Shown: positions 12,064 to 23,058 of the stretch, in pieces | Numbering within the stretch: position 1 is the first letter of the stretch | Layout of the letters: the number at the start of each line of letters is the position of its first letter | NCBI GenBank assembly: GCA_947179485.1 | Contig: OX359249.1 | Location: 1,426,001-1,490,000, forward strand | From: Allacma fusca | Taxonomy: Eukaryota > Arthropoda > Collembola > Symphypleona > Sminthuridae | Direction: 5' to 3' | Length of the DNA stretch: 64,000 nt | The notes under the pieces: generated by a model | Seen by the model: the letters and a program-made list of their open reading frames with translations, nothing else | Databases searched by the model: none | Told to the model about the DNA's origin: nothing | Made by a program: the position numbers and the translations under genes

Positions 12064-12632
12064 GTAAGTCCTAGTACTGAAATATTGATTGTAAAAAGGT
12101 CTTTTTGCACGTATAAATCAGGTCAAGAATACGCTACTGTAAAAATGCATTATTTTAATGTGTAAATTAAGCTTGCGTTACGGGGGTGGGGTTGTTATCA
12201 GAAACGTAACTTTATATATGTATATATTATTTTTCTTCGATATATTCGGGCAGTTGGAAATATACGAGCAGCTGTAAATTATCCTCCTAGTTGGGAAATT
12301 TACTCTCAGCTGGAAAATTTTCTTCAGTTTCTCTGACCCTAAACAACTCTGTTCAAGAGAATCTCTGGCTTCCGTAAAATCTTGAAAACATTCCCTCGGT
12401 TCCAGATCTTGATATCCACAGAACCTCGCTGTTGCATGGAATCTCTGTAACAAAGAATAAGTTCTAAGTAGTGAATCGAATTGAAGTGAGTGGATCTGAA
12501 CCTAAATTTTTCAATTCAGTATTGAATTGTTCTGAGCAAATATATAGAACTGAGAGATAGATTCTTTTTAAAGGCAGATCCTCTGAAGCAGAGGTATATC
12601 TCTGCTTCATATACTTCATATATACTCTATAC

Positions 12633-12725
12633 TAGGGATGGCAAATATCGCCACTTGACTTGTATCGCAAATGTCGGTATCGGTAAAATTATAATTGGCG
12701 ATATATCGTATACCGCCAATATTTT
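12633..12725. mobile_element. Fragment of a TAGGGATGGCA / CGATATATCG-word hAT-like element
   Basis: It begins with TAGGGATGGCAAATATCG and carries GGCGATATATCG words, matching the termini of the element at 61552-63355. No opposite end is seen nearby, so it is a truncated or solo end. Confidence 0.6.
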
Positions 12726-13403
12726 ACCTAGCACTTGATTTCAACCACAAAGAACGCCAAAATATGTTTACGAACTGTATTTATTTTGAAGACATGATGA
12801 CAGTGGCACTAATTTATGACCAAACATATATGCAAGGAATGACAGATTAATAAATCTAACAAAAAATGTCTTGAAGCTAACTGCCTGATATAAAGTTTGT
12901 TTTAGAAAAAGCTTGTTTAATTAATATGTGTCGAATATCCGCTTTCGGATTTACAATTATCCACATAGTGACTAAAAACTAATTAGTTATATGGCAACCC
13001 AAGCCCAAATCAGTTGTTTTTAAGGACGTTCCTTATTAAGGTTGGAATTTATTCTGTGAGAGTGAGACATATCATTTTTATTCTTTGACACAAGGTGAAT
13101 AAATTGCAAACGAAATTAAAATCAATAATAAATGTCACTTCCAGTTTTTACAGTTATAAATTCCGACGCACTTTAGGCTTAGGCTGTAAATATATGGCTG
13201 AAGACAACGTGACTCATCAATTATAATGCGAAAAAGACAGATTCTCCTGGACTTAGAAATTTTCTGGAACAGAGAGAAAATATCAGACTGGAAGAATATA
13301 GAACTGAGACATTCTATGGAACGAAAGCATTGTATTACACCCGCCCAACGATTCAATTGAACAGAGATTATTCGATAATTAAAAATAGTATGCACAAAAG
13401 CAA
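12726..13403. other. no recognised feature
   Basis: AT-rich spacer with no supportable gene or repeat. Confidence 0.45.
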
Positions 13404-13737
13404 CAAAATGTAAATCCACTTATATGGCTTATTGTCTGTTCCTTTAATTACTGCTAACACAAATATGAGGTGGGTACTGGAACCGGATAATACAATACCC
13501 GATATCCATAAATATTCAAAAATTAGTGACGTTCGCTGCACATCAATATGTTTTAATGATTGTTAGGCGTCTGACTATTTTAGTGCTAATGGCATCCGGA
13601 CATTGCACCCGGGTTTTATAATACTCGGCCGAATATCGGGTATTGTATTATCCGGCCCCAATACCCACCGGATATTTGTGTTAGCAGTAAAGCGACAGAC
13701 TATAAACCATAAGTGTATTTACATTTTGTTTGGTCCT
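13404..13737. mobile_element. Foldback MITE with long inverted repeats
   Basis: About 120 bp at each end are inverted repeats with only scattered mismatches. The outer part is CAAAATGTAAAT..CACTTAT; the inner part includes TTACTGCTAACACAAATAT and GGATAATACAATACCCGATAT, pairing across a spacer of about 90 bp. The long stem and short loop fit a foldback or MITE-type element. A target duplication was not determined. Confidence 0.75.
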
Positions 13738-16104
13738 AATTGGTCAGCACAAACGGCAGTTATCGTGATGTAACCATGCTAACCTAAACCGGGTATCCTG
13801 TTACCCGAATGGGCCCAAAAATTTTATTTAAGCTCCTGGTATGGTGTTGAACACGTTTGTGACGCCGGGTTTGCCTTAAACACAGTATTTTGGAAATAAC
13901 CTATGGGGACACTTTTTACCTCATCAAGAGACGTCACTTATGGGAATCCTACACGATGTTACATACATACGCACATGCTTGCACTGACTTATTGGACCGT
14001 TGGACCCATTACATCCAGTCAGCTGAACCCGCCACTTGGGCTCGTGGTTTCTGATTCCTCTTTGTCAGCACTAGTGACTAGTCCCAATTGCAAAGCTGGA
14101 CAAAATAATCGCATACCTTAGATCCTACATATTTTTAGATTCGTACGTAGAGCCTACATTTTAGCCTATATATGTACATATGTAGATCACTCCCTAGATA
14201 CGTTCCTCCCTACAACCTACATACATCTTGTCGGAATTGAATCCTAACTAAAATGACATTATTCATGCATAAATTGAAACCTACAAGTTATTTACAATGC
14301 TCTTACTTTAAAAATTAACAACACATAGCTGGCAATAAGAATGCATGTTCCAGCCACCTTTTCAACAATTTTTTGTGTACTTACTACTCATTAAAAATAT
14401 ATTTCTGTAAAGTGATATATAATTCACTAATTTCGATAATAACTACGAAGGTGCTTTAGTTTCTCACGCGTACAAACTAATATATGACGATGAGTAGATA
14501 TATAAAATGCATGTATCTTCAGAATAATTTGTTTAGAAAATAACATTAAATAGGTACTGTCGGGGCAAAGCTACTTGGAGTTTGCCAATTAGGGACAGGT
14601 AGGCTGTACTCCGCCTCCTGTCTATGCATCGAATCGGGAAAGAGTTAGCAGGCAGGTAAAAATTTCGAAATACAATTCCACGAAAAACTTGGTGTCTTAT
14701 AACGTGTTCACATGAAGGTATCCTTGACACAAGGGCCAAAGGACAAGTCGACCATAGTACACAGCACGTACATATACGAAGCATACACATATACGATTTC
14801 TACTACTACATCATCTATAGATGATAGAACTGTTCGTCTGATCAATGTAGACACAGGAGGATTTTATTATTTGGATCAGGCTTACCGGAAAGCCTGAAAC
14901 TAGTGGTTTTATTGGATGTATGGGACAAATTGCTATTGATGGCAACTACCGATTACCCCGAAATTGGAAAAAGGATGAAGAAATGTGTTGTCAAGATGAT
15001 CCAATTATTTTGGATGCGTGCCCAAAGACAGACCGTTGTAGTCCGAATCCATGTGAGCACGGTGGTATTTGTAAACAAAACTGAATTTGAATGTGACTGC
15101 GACACTACAGGCCACACCGGCTCAGTTTGTCTTACTTGTAAGATTGTAGCACCTAAATTATGCACAAGACTTGGTTTTAACTATATACAGACTTAATTTC
15201 CACAACTTCTCAATAGAAGTTGCCATACATTCAATATAAAATGTCAAGTAATTTTATTCATTACCTATGTCGATGTATTTTTTTTGTATTAGCTCTACTC
15301 TACACCCTGTAAGCTGTCAATCTCACAGAAATCTTCACGGATCTAACCAACGAACAAATATTAAAATTGATCCTGATGGTTCGAGTCTATTGGAATCATT
15401 CTACGTAAGCTGTCAATATTATCAAAATGGAGCAACAGAAACGATCATTCATCATAAACACGATTCTGGACCAAGGATTGTTAATGGATGTGACAAACCA
15501 GGGTCTTTCATACAGGTAGAAGCAACTAAGGATATCGCTTTACCTTACTGTGAACGTGTTTTGTTACAAGTTTGTATTGTGACAGCTTAAAATTTTGGAA
15601 TGGTTGGTTGCAGGAAATTTCTTACGACGGAAGTTTAACGCAAATAGAAGGCGTCCTCAATACACTCTTAAAAATCCAGGCTGAGTTTCTTCATGTTCGG
15701 TAAAAAATTTATGTATGGACAAGAAGGCAGGGAGCACATATAATGGCCAGGATGAATTTCATCCGGCAATGCGGATCAAGCAGTAATAAGTCCGGATGAG
15801 TCCGAAGTTATACCCGGATTGTTTCTGCATAGCCGGGATAGTATTGAGTATTTCTGTAATATGAATAAAACAAGGACATATAGGCTATCTAATCAGTATG
15901 GATCCATGCAGGAATATATACCAGATAGGTATGCTCCACCTTCATATATGTGCGAATTTATGGATGCCTCCAGGTCTAAAACGATCCTGGCCATGGATAC
16001 TTAATTAAAAAGGTCAAAAGCCCCGTTCATGACGAATATTGAAAGGATGAAAAATGTTGTTTTCAGTTGTTAGTTTTTATTAATAATGAAAAATGAATCA
16101 AATA

Positions 16105-17219
16105 TTAAGAAGTCATAAATGCCGAAAGTTCAGACACAATGGAGGGTAATGGTCCTTTCTGACACATTTCGTAAACGCAATAATCTATAAACTGCCAGGT
16201 TCCGGCGCAGGTTTGGGGAAAAGGGATGTTGAACACGTAGTAAGTTTTGAATGCCAGGTCGACAGCCGACAATAAAGTGTCTTCTTTTAAAGCTCGGTTT
16301 TCGAATATTACAAAATATTCCTGGAGATACAAATCTGCTAGGTGACCCTTGCAAATTACCCTTGCAGATTTTGAGCAACAATCATGAGCTAATGCATCGA
16401 CATCCACCAATGGCTGTAAGAAATTAATTCGTGGATTTTAGAACTTGTTCAGGTTCAAAAACTATTCATAATTGCATATCGAATAAATATAATACTCACA
16501 TTAACTACTTCAATAAACGATTTGACGCTGCCCACCTGAGTGACTTTCTTAGTTTTCGACCGATTTAGCGCTGCTAACATAAAAAGGCAGCCTTTGAAAT
16601 ATCCAAACCTGAGAGAGAAATAAAGCATTGGTTGTAGTCCAAGAAATTATGTCAACTAAAATAACATTGACAATACTTAAGTAGCAAAAAATCATACAAC
16701 CTGTAGCATCCGCAGTAACTCCAAATACGAGCAGAGATTTCTTTGCTGAATTAAAGTATTCGTAAATCTTCACAGCCATCTCGTTCCATTTTGTAGAAAG
16801 ATTGTCCGATACAAGTGGATAACATAAGTTGAAATCAAATTGGATCTGAAGGGTACAAGAAAAGTATAATTAATTGATATTTAATTAAGTTATGCTAATT
16901 TTTGAAGTAGGAAATAATTGTACACAAAATGAACAAATAATACATACAGCTCCTGTTGTTGGCAAACAAACTTACGGCATTTGGAATTAACTTGATGTGA
17001 TCGTTTTAGATGTGTCCATAATGAGACCCAGTTTAGTTCAATTTTTAATGGACATAAAGAACATTCAGTTACCTGCTTGGTGACCTGCGTTTTGACTTTG
17101 AACGCATTTATAATGCTGACGCGATGGCCAAGGCTTGGGACGATTTGTCGCATTTCTTCCTTTAATTTTTCATCATCGCAAATGATTGACATAACCTCGT
17201 CAGAAAGATGTTGATCTGC
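16105..17219 (-). CDS. Uncharacterised multi-exon gene with SAM-like domain and C2H2-like finger (3' part)
   Basis: Minus-strand exons with consensus splice borders are 17219 to about 16950, 16845-16701, 16608-16500 and 16413-16105 (stop TGA). The first visible exon looks like a SAM-type helical domain (LSDEVMSIICDDEKLKEEMRQI..LGHRVSIINAFK) followed by a C-x2-C...H-x4-H finger (CSLCPLKIELNW..HLKRSH). The last exon (CKGHLADLYL..AVDLAFKTYYVFNI) resembles the C-terminal region of arthropod uncharacterised proteins with that architecture; this is recall, not a search. Joining 16845-16701 to 16608-16500 leaves a one-base phase conflict, so one border is wrong or the gene is damaged. The 5' exons were not found. 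It lies antisense between exons of the Neurexin-like pseudogene. Confidence 0.45.
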
Positions 17220-17977
17220 AAAAAGTTAACCACATGCATCTCAGTTTAAAATAACAGTTAGTCTGTATAGTTACCTTTTTGTGGAGTTTATATGTATGTC
17301 CTATATCATTTAAATACTATCTGCCAACACTAAGTTATTTTGATAGCACAGATAAATGACAAATACTAAGTTACCCTGCACTTGAGTAACTTCTCAACAA
17401 ATGGCGGCTTCTATTGTCATGCTAAACCGCCTAAATATTAACGGTCCATCATTTTAGGCATGGATGTGTTACTTAGATTAACCCATTCCGTACTTCCTTT
17501 GTTCCGGCATTCATGTTAACGAAAGCACTTTCCGGCTGGCATTAAAAACTGCAGGTGGAAAGTTATCCCGCTGTGCAAACTTAAATTAAATCTATAGTTT
17601 CCGGGTAACCGGAAGAAATCAAGTACATCCAAGTTTATTTACATTTAAGTCTGCATATGGACTGACCGCATTTTTTACAGTGTAGGTCTTCCAGCTGTGA
17701 ACAGTTCATTCGATTTTAATGTCATAGTAGCAAGCTATTTAAAACGCCAGGTATTTTTGTAGTAGCTATCTTAATGGCTTGTTTATGCAGCAAAATATGA
17801 GGTACAACTCGATTTGTTTTGGTTTAATGTAAAAATATATTTTGAATGTTTTGCATTTTAGTTTCTGAAACATCTCCATTTCTACCAAATTCGTGGTGGG
17901 TTTCCCGACGTAACCAACCCATGGACTATTGGGGAGATAGTATTCCAAGGTCTCGAAAGTGTGAATGTGGAATACAT

Positions 17978-18945
17978 GTATGTATGTATGTATGTATTGG
18001 CAGGGTCCGGAGGCGGTCATTTCTTTTCCTCCTCCGGAGGCGCTCAAGTCTAAAGACTTATTGCACTCTACCCCAAAGACATGTTTACTGTTGGCTCCTG
18101 GTAAAGCGCCCATATATATGTATAATGTGGTGTACATGTATAATGTTGCCCGGTCTTTTGCCTGAGCCTCTTGTATTATGTCAAATGTTGCTTTCCCTTC
18201 CCCCAGGTATACAAGTCGCTGATCGATGTACAGTGGGCACTCGCATATGAAGTGCTCCACTGTCTCATCCCCCAGTCCGCATTTGCAGCCCGGGACATCC
18301 TTGCAACCCATGGTGTAAAGGTCTTTGTTTAGTGGTGCCCGGCCCGTGTAGGTATACGTTAGCCACTGCATGCTTCTTCTTCTATCCTGTATCAAGTTGT
18401 CAGTTCCATACCTAGGCCCTGACAAGAATCTCTTTTCCGCTATTTGGGCCTTCCCCCAGTATACCTTATGTTGGTTCCTGAGTTCTTCCCTCACAACCTT
18501 TTTTATTGTGCTATCTGCTAGGGGTACAAAGGGTTCTGGTCCTACAGCATCCCTTCCAACACCCTCTATAGTATTCATTTTCGCTAGCTTATCCGCTTCT
18601 ACATTCCCTTTTATGCCCGCATGCCCCGGTACCCAGTTAAGGGTCACCCGGTTCACTTCGGCCAGTTCGTTCCACCTTTCGTGACACTCCAGGAGGATTC
18701 TGGAATTTATTTCCCCTCCCCCTAGAGATTTTATCATCTGTTGACCATCTGAGTACAGATGTACTTCCCTTCCTTCAGTCCCCACTATTTGCAGATACCA
18801 TGCGGCCACTATTGCTGCATAGCACTCGCTTTGAAACACTGGTGTTCGTCCCTAATGGTATCGAGTACTCCCACTTTGTTTCCCCTCCATCGTTTATAAT
18901 CCCGCCACACCCCGACGGTCCAGTCCCCTTGGCCCCGTCGGTATT
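17978..18945 (-). mobile_element. 5'-truncated LINE fragment encoding RNase H, inserted in a Neurexin-like exon
   Basis: A 12-bp target duplication TGTGGAATACAT (17966-17977 and 18946-18957) flanks the insert. The 3' end carries a (CATA)n tail next to 17978. The coding strand is minus: an RNase H domain starts at about 18945 (DGAKGTGPSGCGG), shifts frame near 18840, then continues with an SDGQ motif and GHAGIKGNVEADKLAK. A Cys/His-type C-terminal segment (CKCGLGDETVEHFICECP) follows. RNase H plus this tail is typical of I/R1/LOA-like non-LTR elements. It is dead: 5' truncated and frameshifted. Confidence 0.85.
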
Positions 18946-19863
18946 TGTGGAATACATAATAGCTGCGTCGTGCCTGATAAATGGTGTAACTGTGATTCTG
19001 GACTGGATTCTTGGATGAAGGCTACATTCGTGAAATGGAGTACTTGCCAGTCCGGCGACTCCATATTGGTGATACGGGCACTCCGTTTGATGATAAAATG
19101 GTCTTTACTTTGGGTCCGCTTATATACGCAGAGGTGATGGTAAGTTCGCTACGATTTCAGAATGTTATTTATTTCGTATAAAATAAAGTTTTAACTGTCA
19201 TACTTCATTAATTTTTCAGTTTTATACTATAATGTGGCCACATTCCGTCTCGCTGATGCTGCCTTTCAATTTCCATTAACTGATTTGGATCACAGTTGGG
19301 ATATCTACTTTGAATTTAAGACTACTACTAGTAATGCAGTTATGCTTCATGCAGTGGGCAAGGGTGGCGATTTTATCACGGTTAATCTTATCGGAGGGGA
19401 TCAACTTCAGTTCCAAGTCGAGAGTGGCTCTGGTGTAATGAAAAAATTAAATACAGTCGAAACATATCTAACAAACTCAACGCTAATGAATTGCATATCG
19501 TCCATATCGAAAAAAGTAGGTAAATAGGTGACAAAAATTATATATCATTTATAAATGTCCAATGCTTTTCTACTGGCTCTGAAACTGGTTATTGAACTAT
19601 TGCAGGAAACAAGCTCGATTGGTTATTGATGGTGCTATGGTGCATTTACTTCGTCTGTGGTACAGCCGCCTGGACAGTACGCGCAACCGAGTTAGGGAGT
19701 GTGCACATATTACGTTTCATTTTTGGGGGTCTTGAAGCTGACGATTTTGTGTTTACCAAGGGGGTGGGGGTAATCTTGATGATGACGTTTCAACCATTCT
19801 CACAAAAATGAAAGGAATAAACACGGATAATTGTTAGACTAGCGTTTTTAGTAACCTTATTGG

Positions 19864-20389
19864 CAGGGTTGGGGGTTTTTTTGGTTTTTTTCAAAAAAAC
19901 CAAACAACCAGGTTTTTTTGGTTTAAACCGGGTTTTTTGGTTTAAACCAGGTTTTTTTGGTTTAAACAAATTTTCAATCCAAAACATTCATTAATATGCA
20001 AAAACATGTGGATTTGAACAAATTTACTTGTTTCAAAAACTCAGTAAGTATCACAAAGCATTAAATGTTTAATAATTTAGATATAATTTTAACGATAAAT
20101 TTGCAGCATAAACACAAGTTTGGCATTTTTCATTTTACAAACGATTCCGAATTTCTAAATGTACAAGACTAAAGGCTAATAGTATTATTTACTTCACTAA
20201 AGTTTAACTACACAATATCACATTAACTGCACAAGTTTTGTGCACGACGAAATATAAGCATTTTGGATTGAAAATACTAAAATTTCAGGTGTTTGGTTTA
20301 AACCATTGGTTTTTATAAAAAAACCGTTTGGTTTAAACCATGGTTTAAACCATGGTTTAAATCATTTGGTTTAAACCAAACCAACCCTG
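19864..20389. mobile_element. hAT-like non-autonomous element, GGTTTAAACC-word family
   Basis: An exact 8-bp duplication CTTATTGG (19856-19863 and 20390-20397) flanks inverted ends CAGGGTTGG / CCAACCCTG. Both ends consist of GGTTTAAACCGGG-like words with the perfect palindrome GTTTAAAC; the centre is AT-rich. It is nested in the Harbinger-like element. Confidence 0.9.
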
Positions 20390-20617
20390 CTTATTGGTGA
20401 AAGACCACTGATACATTTTATAAACATACGCAAGCCGTACTTTAGTCCAAATGTCTGACAACCATGAGCATTCCGAAAACTCATGGCTTACGCAAGAATG
20501 GCTACAAAATCACGTCCATCAATTACAGTTTTGCAAATAATTTGTTTTCATGATCTCAGTTGCTGTCGCCCTTGGCGATGCAACTTGGACAAATTTTTAA
20601 TATCAAAGTTTCTCCAG

Positions 20618-21023
20618 GTTCCGGTGCTCTTTAAGCAGGATTTTTCTGGAGTTCGTATTTGAAAACCCGGACGATTCATCCGCCTATTTTGGTAGTTTGT
20701 TGCCAAATGTCATGCTAAATATCTGGAAATTATCCCCTGGCTACTATTGCCCCAGCATTCAAGACAACCTTGAAAGCCAAACCCACCATGCCAGCAATTA
20801 CTATTTTGTTATCAACATTGCATATGAACCACACAAAAGAGCTGCTCATAGTTTGCTAGAAAGCATTTCGAAAAAAATTGAATCTGTTGTTCAAAGTAAT
20901 CAAATGCCATTTTCCACAGCATGTGAAGCGAAGTATTTGTCGGAAACACCGATGGAAGTTATTGTAAATGTGGCTGCCACGATACAGAGCGAGTTTGCCG
21001 ATATTAATGACGTTAAATGTTAA
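20618..21023 (+). CDS. Unrecognised open frame / last exon inside the Harbinger-like element
   Basis: A stop-free frame begins right after a good acceptor (TTTCTCCAG, 20609-20617) and runs about 135 codons to TAA at 21021-21023. A polyA signal AATAAA follows at 21101-21106. The product has no obvious signal peptide or membrane segment in this piece; it contains FENPDDSSAYFG, WKLSPGYYCPS and an amphipathic helical C-terminus. No family is recognised. It may be cargo captured by the transposon or part of its original gene content. Upstream exons were not found. Confidence 0.35.
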
Positions 21024-21158
21024 TGTTATAATAATAATAGGCTCTTTGCAAGAACAGTAGTAATTTCCAACTTCGCTTTTGTCCGCGAAGGAGAAACCAA
21101 AATAAAATGGCCGCAATCTCAAGTTTCCCAACCGGTATTCATTCGTTTGCGTTAATTA

Positions 21159-21569
21159 GGCGGCATGCATAAATTATGTAACGCATAGTCGGTCGATAAA
21201 TTATGTAACGCATAGTCGGTCGGTGGTGGTTTTTCTTAACGTTATGCTAGCGTTACGCACAGTAGGTGGTACTTTTGTACTCCTTTACCTAACGCAATAT
21301 TTGATTAGACCCGGTTTCTACGCGTAGACATTCTTGGCATATTTAGTGAAAATATTTGAGAGCGAGATTTAATTTTTAAGAATATGTGTAAAAATCAAAG
21401 GACTGCAATTTCTACAAGACAAGAGTAATTTCCGACATAATTTTAGTACTAATCCTTTAAGTTATGTATGATAGTGGGGATGAGATGACAGCGTTACGTA
21501 TGCGTTACTCGGGGTCAGAGGTGGTCAAAAATGTGGCAAATGAGCGTTATATAATTTATGCATGCCGCC
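21159..21569. mobile_element. Harbinger-like MITE
   Basis: Inverted ends GGCGGCATGCATAAATT / ATTTATGCATGCCGCC are flanked by TTA (21156-21158 and 21570-21572). The 5' end has a tandem duplication of ATAAATTATGTAACGCATAG. GCGTTACGCA-type palindromic words recur inside. No coding capacity. Confidence 0.8.
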
Positions 21570-22095
21570 TTATTATTTGTTTCTTCCTTCAAAATTTAGT
21601 TTATTTTGTTTAAGTACGAGCATGTGGACCGATTTCAACCAATAACAAGCTCATCAATTTTGAACAAAATGGGTGGAGCATTTTCGGAGGAAAGTACAGA
21701 TTTTATTTTTTGTACACAAGAACACGCTGACCGGTTTCAATCATTAACAAACTCATACGAGTTTTCGGCCTATCCAATGATAACTAAAACTTTGAACGGT
21801 TTGGTCTAGTAGTTTCAGGGGAGAACTACCAGACATCACGGAAAACACCATCTTATAAGGGGGCTGACGCCGCCCTAAAAATGCTGCGGATTAAACTTGT
21901 TTTTTCTTTGTTTTTGCTTTGATGACGTTTACAGGGGGGGTCAAGGAAAAATGACGTTAGGATGACGATAGGGGGTAGGGTCCAAGAATGGTGAAAAAAT
22001 GAAACGTAATATGTGCACACTCCCTTAGATAATAAAAAGGACTATATTTGGGCGCTACCGTTGAGAGAAGGAGTGGTTTATTACGTTGGATGTAT

Positions 22096-23058
22096 TCGAG
22101 CTCTACTGCAATGATGTTCGCTGGGGATACCGTCTCTCAGGACGGACGTCAAAAATCGGGACGGGATAGGGACTTTGAGACGGATTCGGTTCTAACAATT
22201 AAGAGGGGAGAGAGACTGAGACGGGATCGAGACGTTGACCGTAAAATACATTAATAATAAAGACGAATACTTGGGACGTTTCGATTTAATCCAGTCACCG
22301 CCACTCTCACCATGTACTACCTCGTTCATTTACATGTGCTGTATACCATACATATGTTGCAATGAATATAACAATGGTGGGTGCAAGAAATCACGAGATG
22401 GAGAGAGGGATAGGGAAACGGACGGGACGGGGACGTTCATTAACGACGTTAGCGCTGACTGGCCGGGACTGAGACTAGATCTGTCAACTGGTGTTCAGGA
22501 CGGATTAGAGGGACGTAAGGATTTGTGACTGAGTGTTACCAGGGATATGGACGTACCTAGTAGGGATTTTCCCATCATTGACAATGATGTTCGCTGGGGA
22601 TACCGTCTCTCAGGACGGACGGCAAAAATCGGGACGGGATAGGGACTTCGAGACGGATTCGGAGCTAAAAATTAAGAGAGGAGAGGGACTGAGACGGGAT
22701 CGAGACGTTGACCGTAAAATACAGTAATAATAGGGACGAATACTTGGGACGTTTCGATTTAATCCAGTCACCGTCACTCTCACTATTTACTACCTCGTTC
22801 ATTTACATGTGCTGTATACCATGCATATGTAGCAATGAATATAACAAGGGTGGGTACCTGGAATGGTTGTCACGTGAGATGGAGAGAGGGATAGGGATAC
22901 GGACGGGACAGGGACGTTCATTAACGACGTTAGCGCTGACTGGACGTGACTGAGACTAGATCGTCTGGTGTTCAGGACGGATTGGAGAGACGTAAGGATT
23001 TGTGACTGAGTGTTACCAGGGATATGGACGTAACTAGTGGGAATTTTCCCATCATTGC
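22096..23058. repeat. Tandem duplication of a GGGACGG-word element
   Basis: Two direct copies of about 475 bp (22106-22575 and 22583-23058) are roughly 95% alike. Each starts CAATGATGTTCGCTGGGGATA and ends TTTTCCCATCATTG. GGGAC/GACGG words are spread through both. The ends CAATGATG / CATCATTG could be short inverted repeats of an element, but no target duplication was found. It abuts the last Neurexin-like exon piece. Confidence 0.7.

Larger units (their letters stand above)
19695..22024. mobile_element. PIF/Harbinger-like element with nested insertions
   Basis: Inverted ends of about 30 bp (GGGAGTGTGCACATATTACG...) are flanked by TTA at 19692-19694 and 22025-22027, the three-base duplication typical of PIF/Harbinger. 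Removing it joins two halves of a Neurexin-like laminin-G exon in frame (..ATEL + DNKKDYIW..). Inside are a hAT-like element (19864-20389), a second TTA-flanked MITE (21159-21569), an unrecognised open frame (20618-21023) and an imperfect direct repeat of about 110 bp (21600-21800). No transposase was recognised. Confidence 0.8.
14737..22105 (+). pseudogene. Neurexin-IV / contactin-associated-protein-like (Caspr) pseudogene
   Basis: Exon-like blocks follow the Nrx-IV/CNTNAP domain order. At 14737-15130 is a laminin-G end (GFIGCMGQIAIDG) then an EGF-like module (CSPNPCEHGGIC). At 15280-15510 is a fibrinogen-like start (IDPDGSSLLESFYVSC, IIHHKHDSG). At 15614-15700 and 17690-17740 are fibrinogen-like pieces. 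At 17861-19139 is WWVSRRNQPMDYWG with a cysteine-rich end. At 19234-19520 and 19607-19694 + 22028-22105 is a further laminin-G domain (GDIxFEFKT-like, ARLVIDGAM, VGCIRALL). Disabling changes are clear: TAA at 17717-17719 after CEQFIRF; frameshifts near 14890, 15075, 19013 and 19480; a LINE inserted into an exon; and a Harbinger-like element inside the last exon. In animals the intact gene encodes a septate-junction/axo-glial adhesion receptor. A working copy would be expected elsewhere. Confidence 0.8.

Noticed and set aside
17846-18684. Plus-strand frames of 66-134 codons opposite the LINE RNase H
   Set aside because: They are antisense shadows of the minus-strand RNase H coding sequence.
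22048-22953. Repeated 64-97-codon frames
   Set aside because: They arise twice because the underlying GGGACGG-word unit is tandemly duplicated; the protein sequence is low-complexity.
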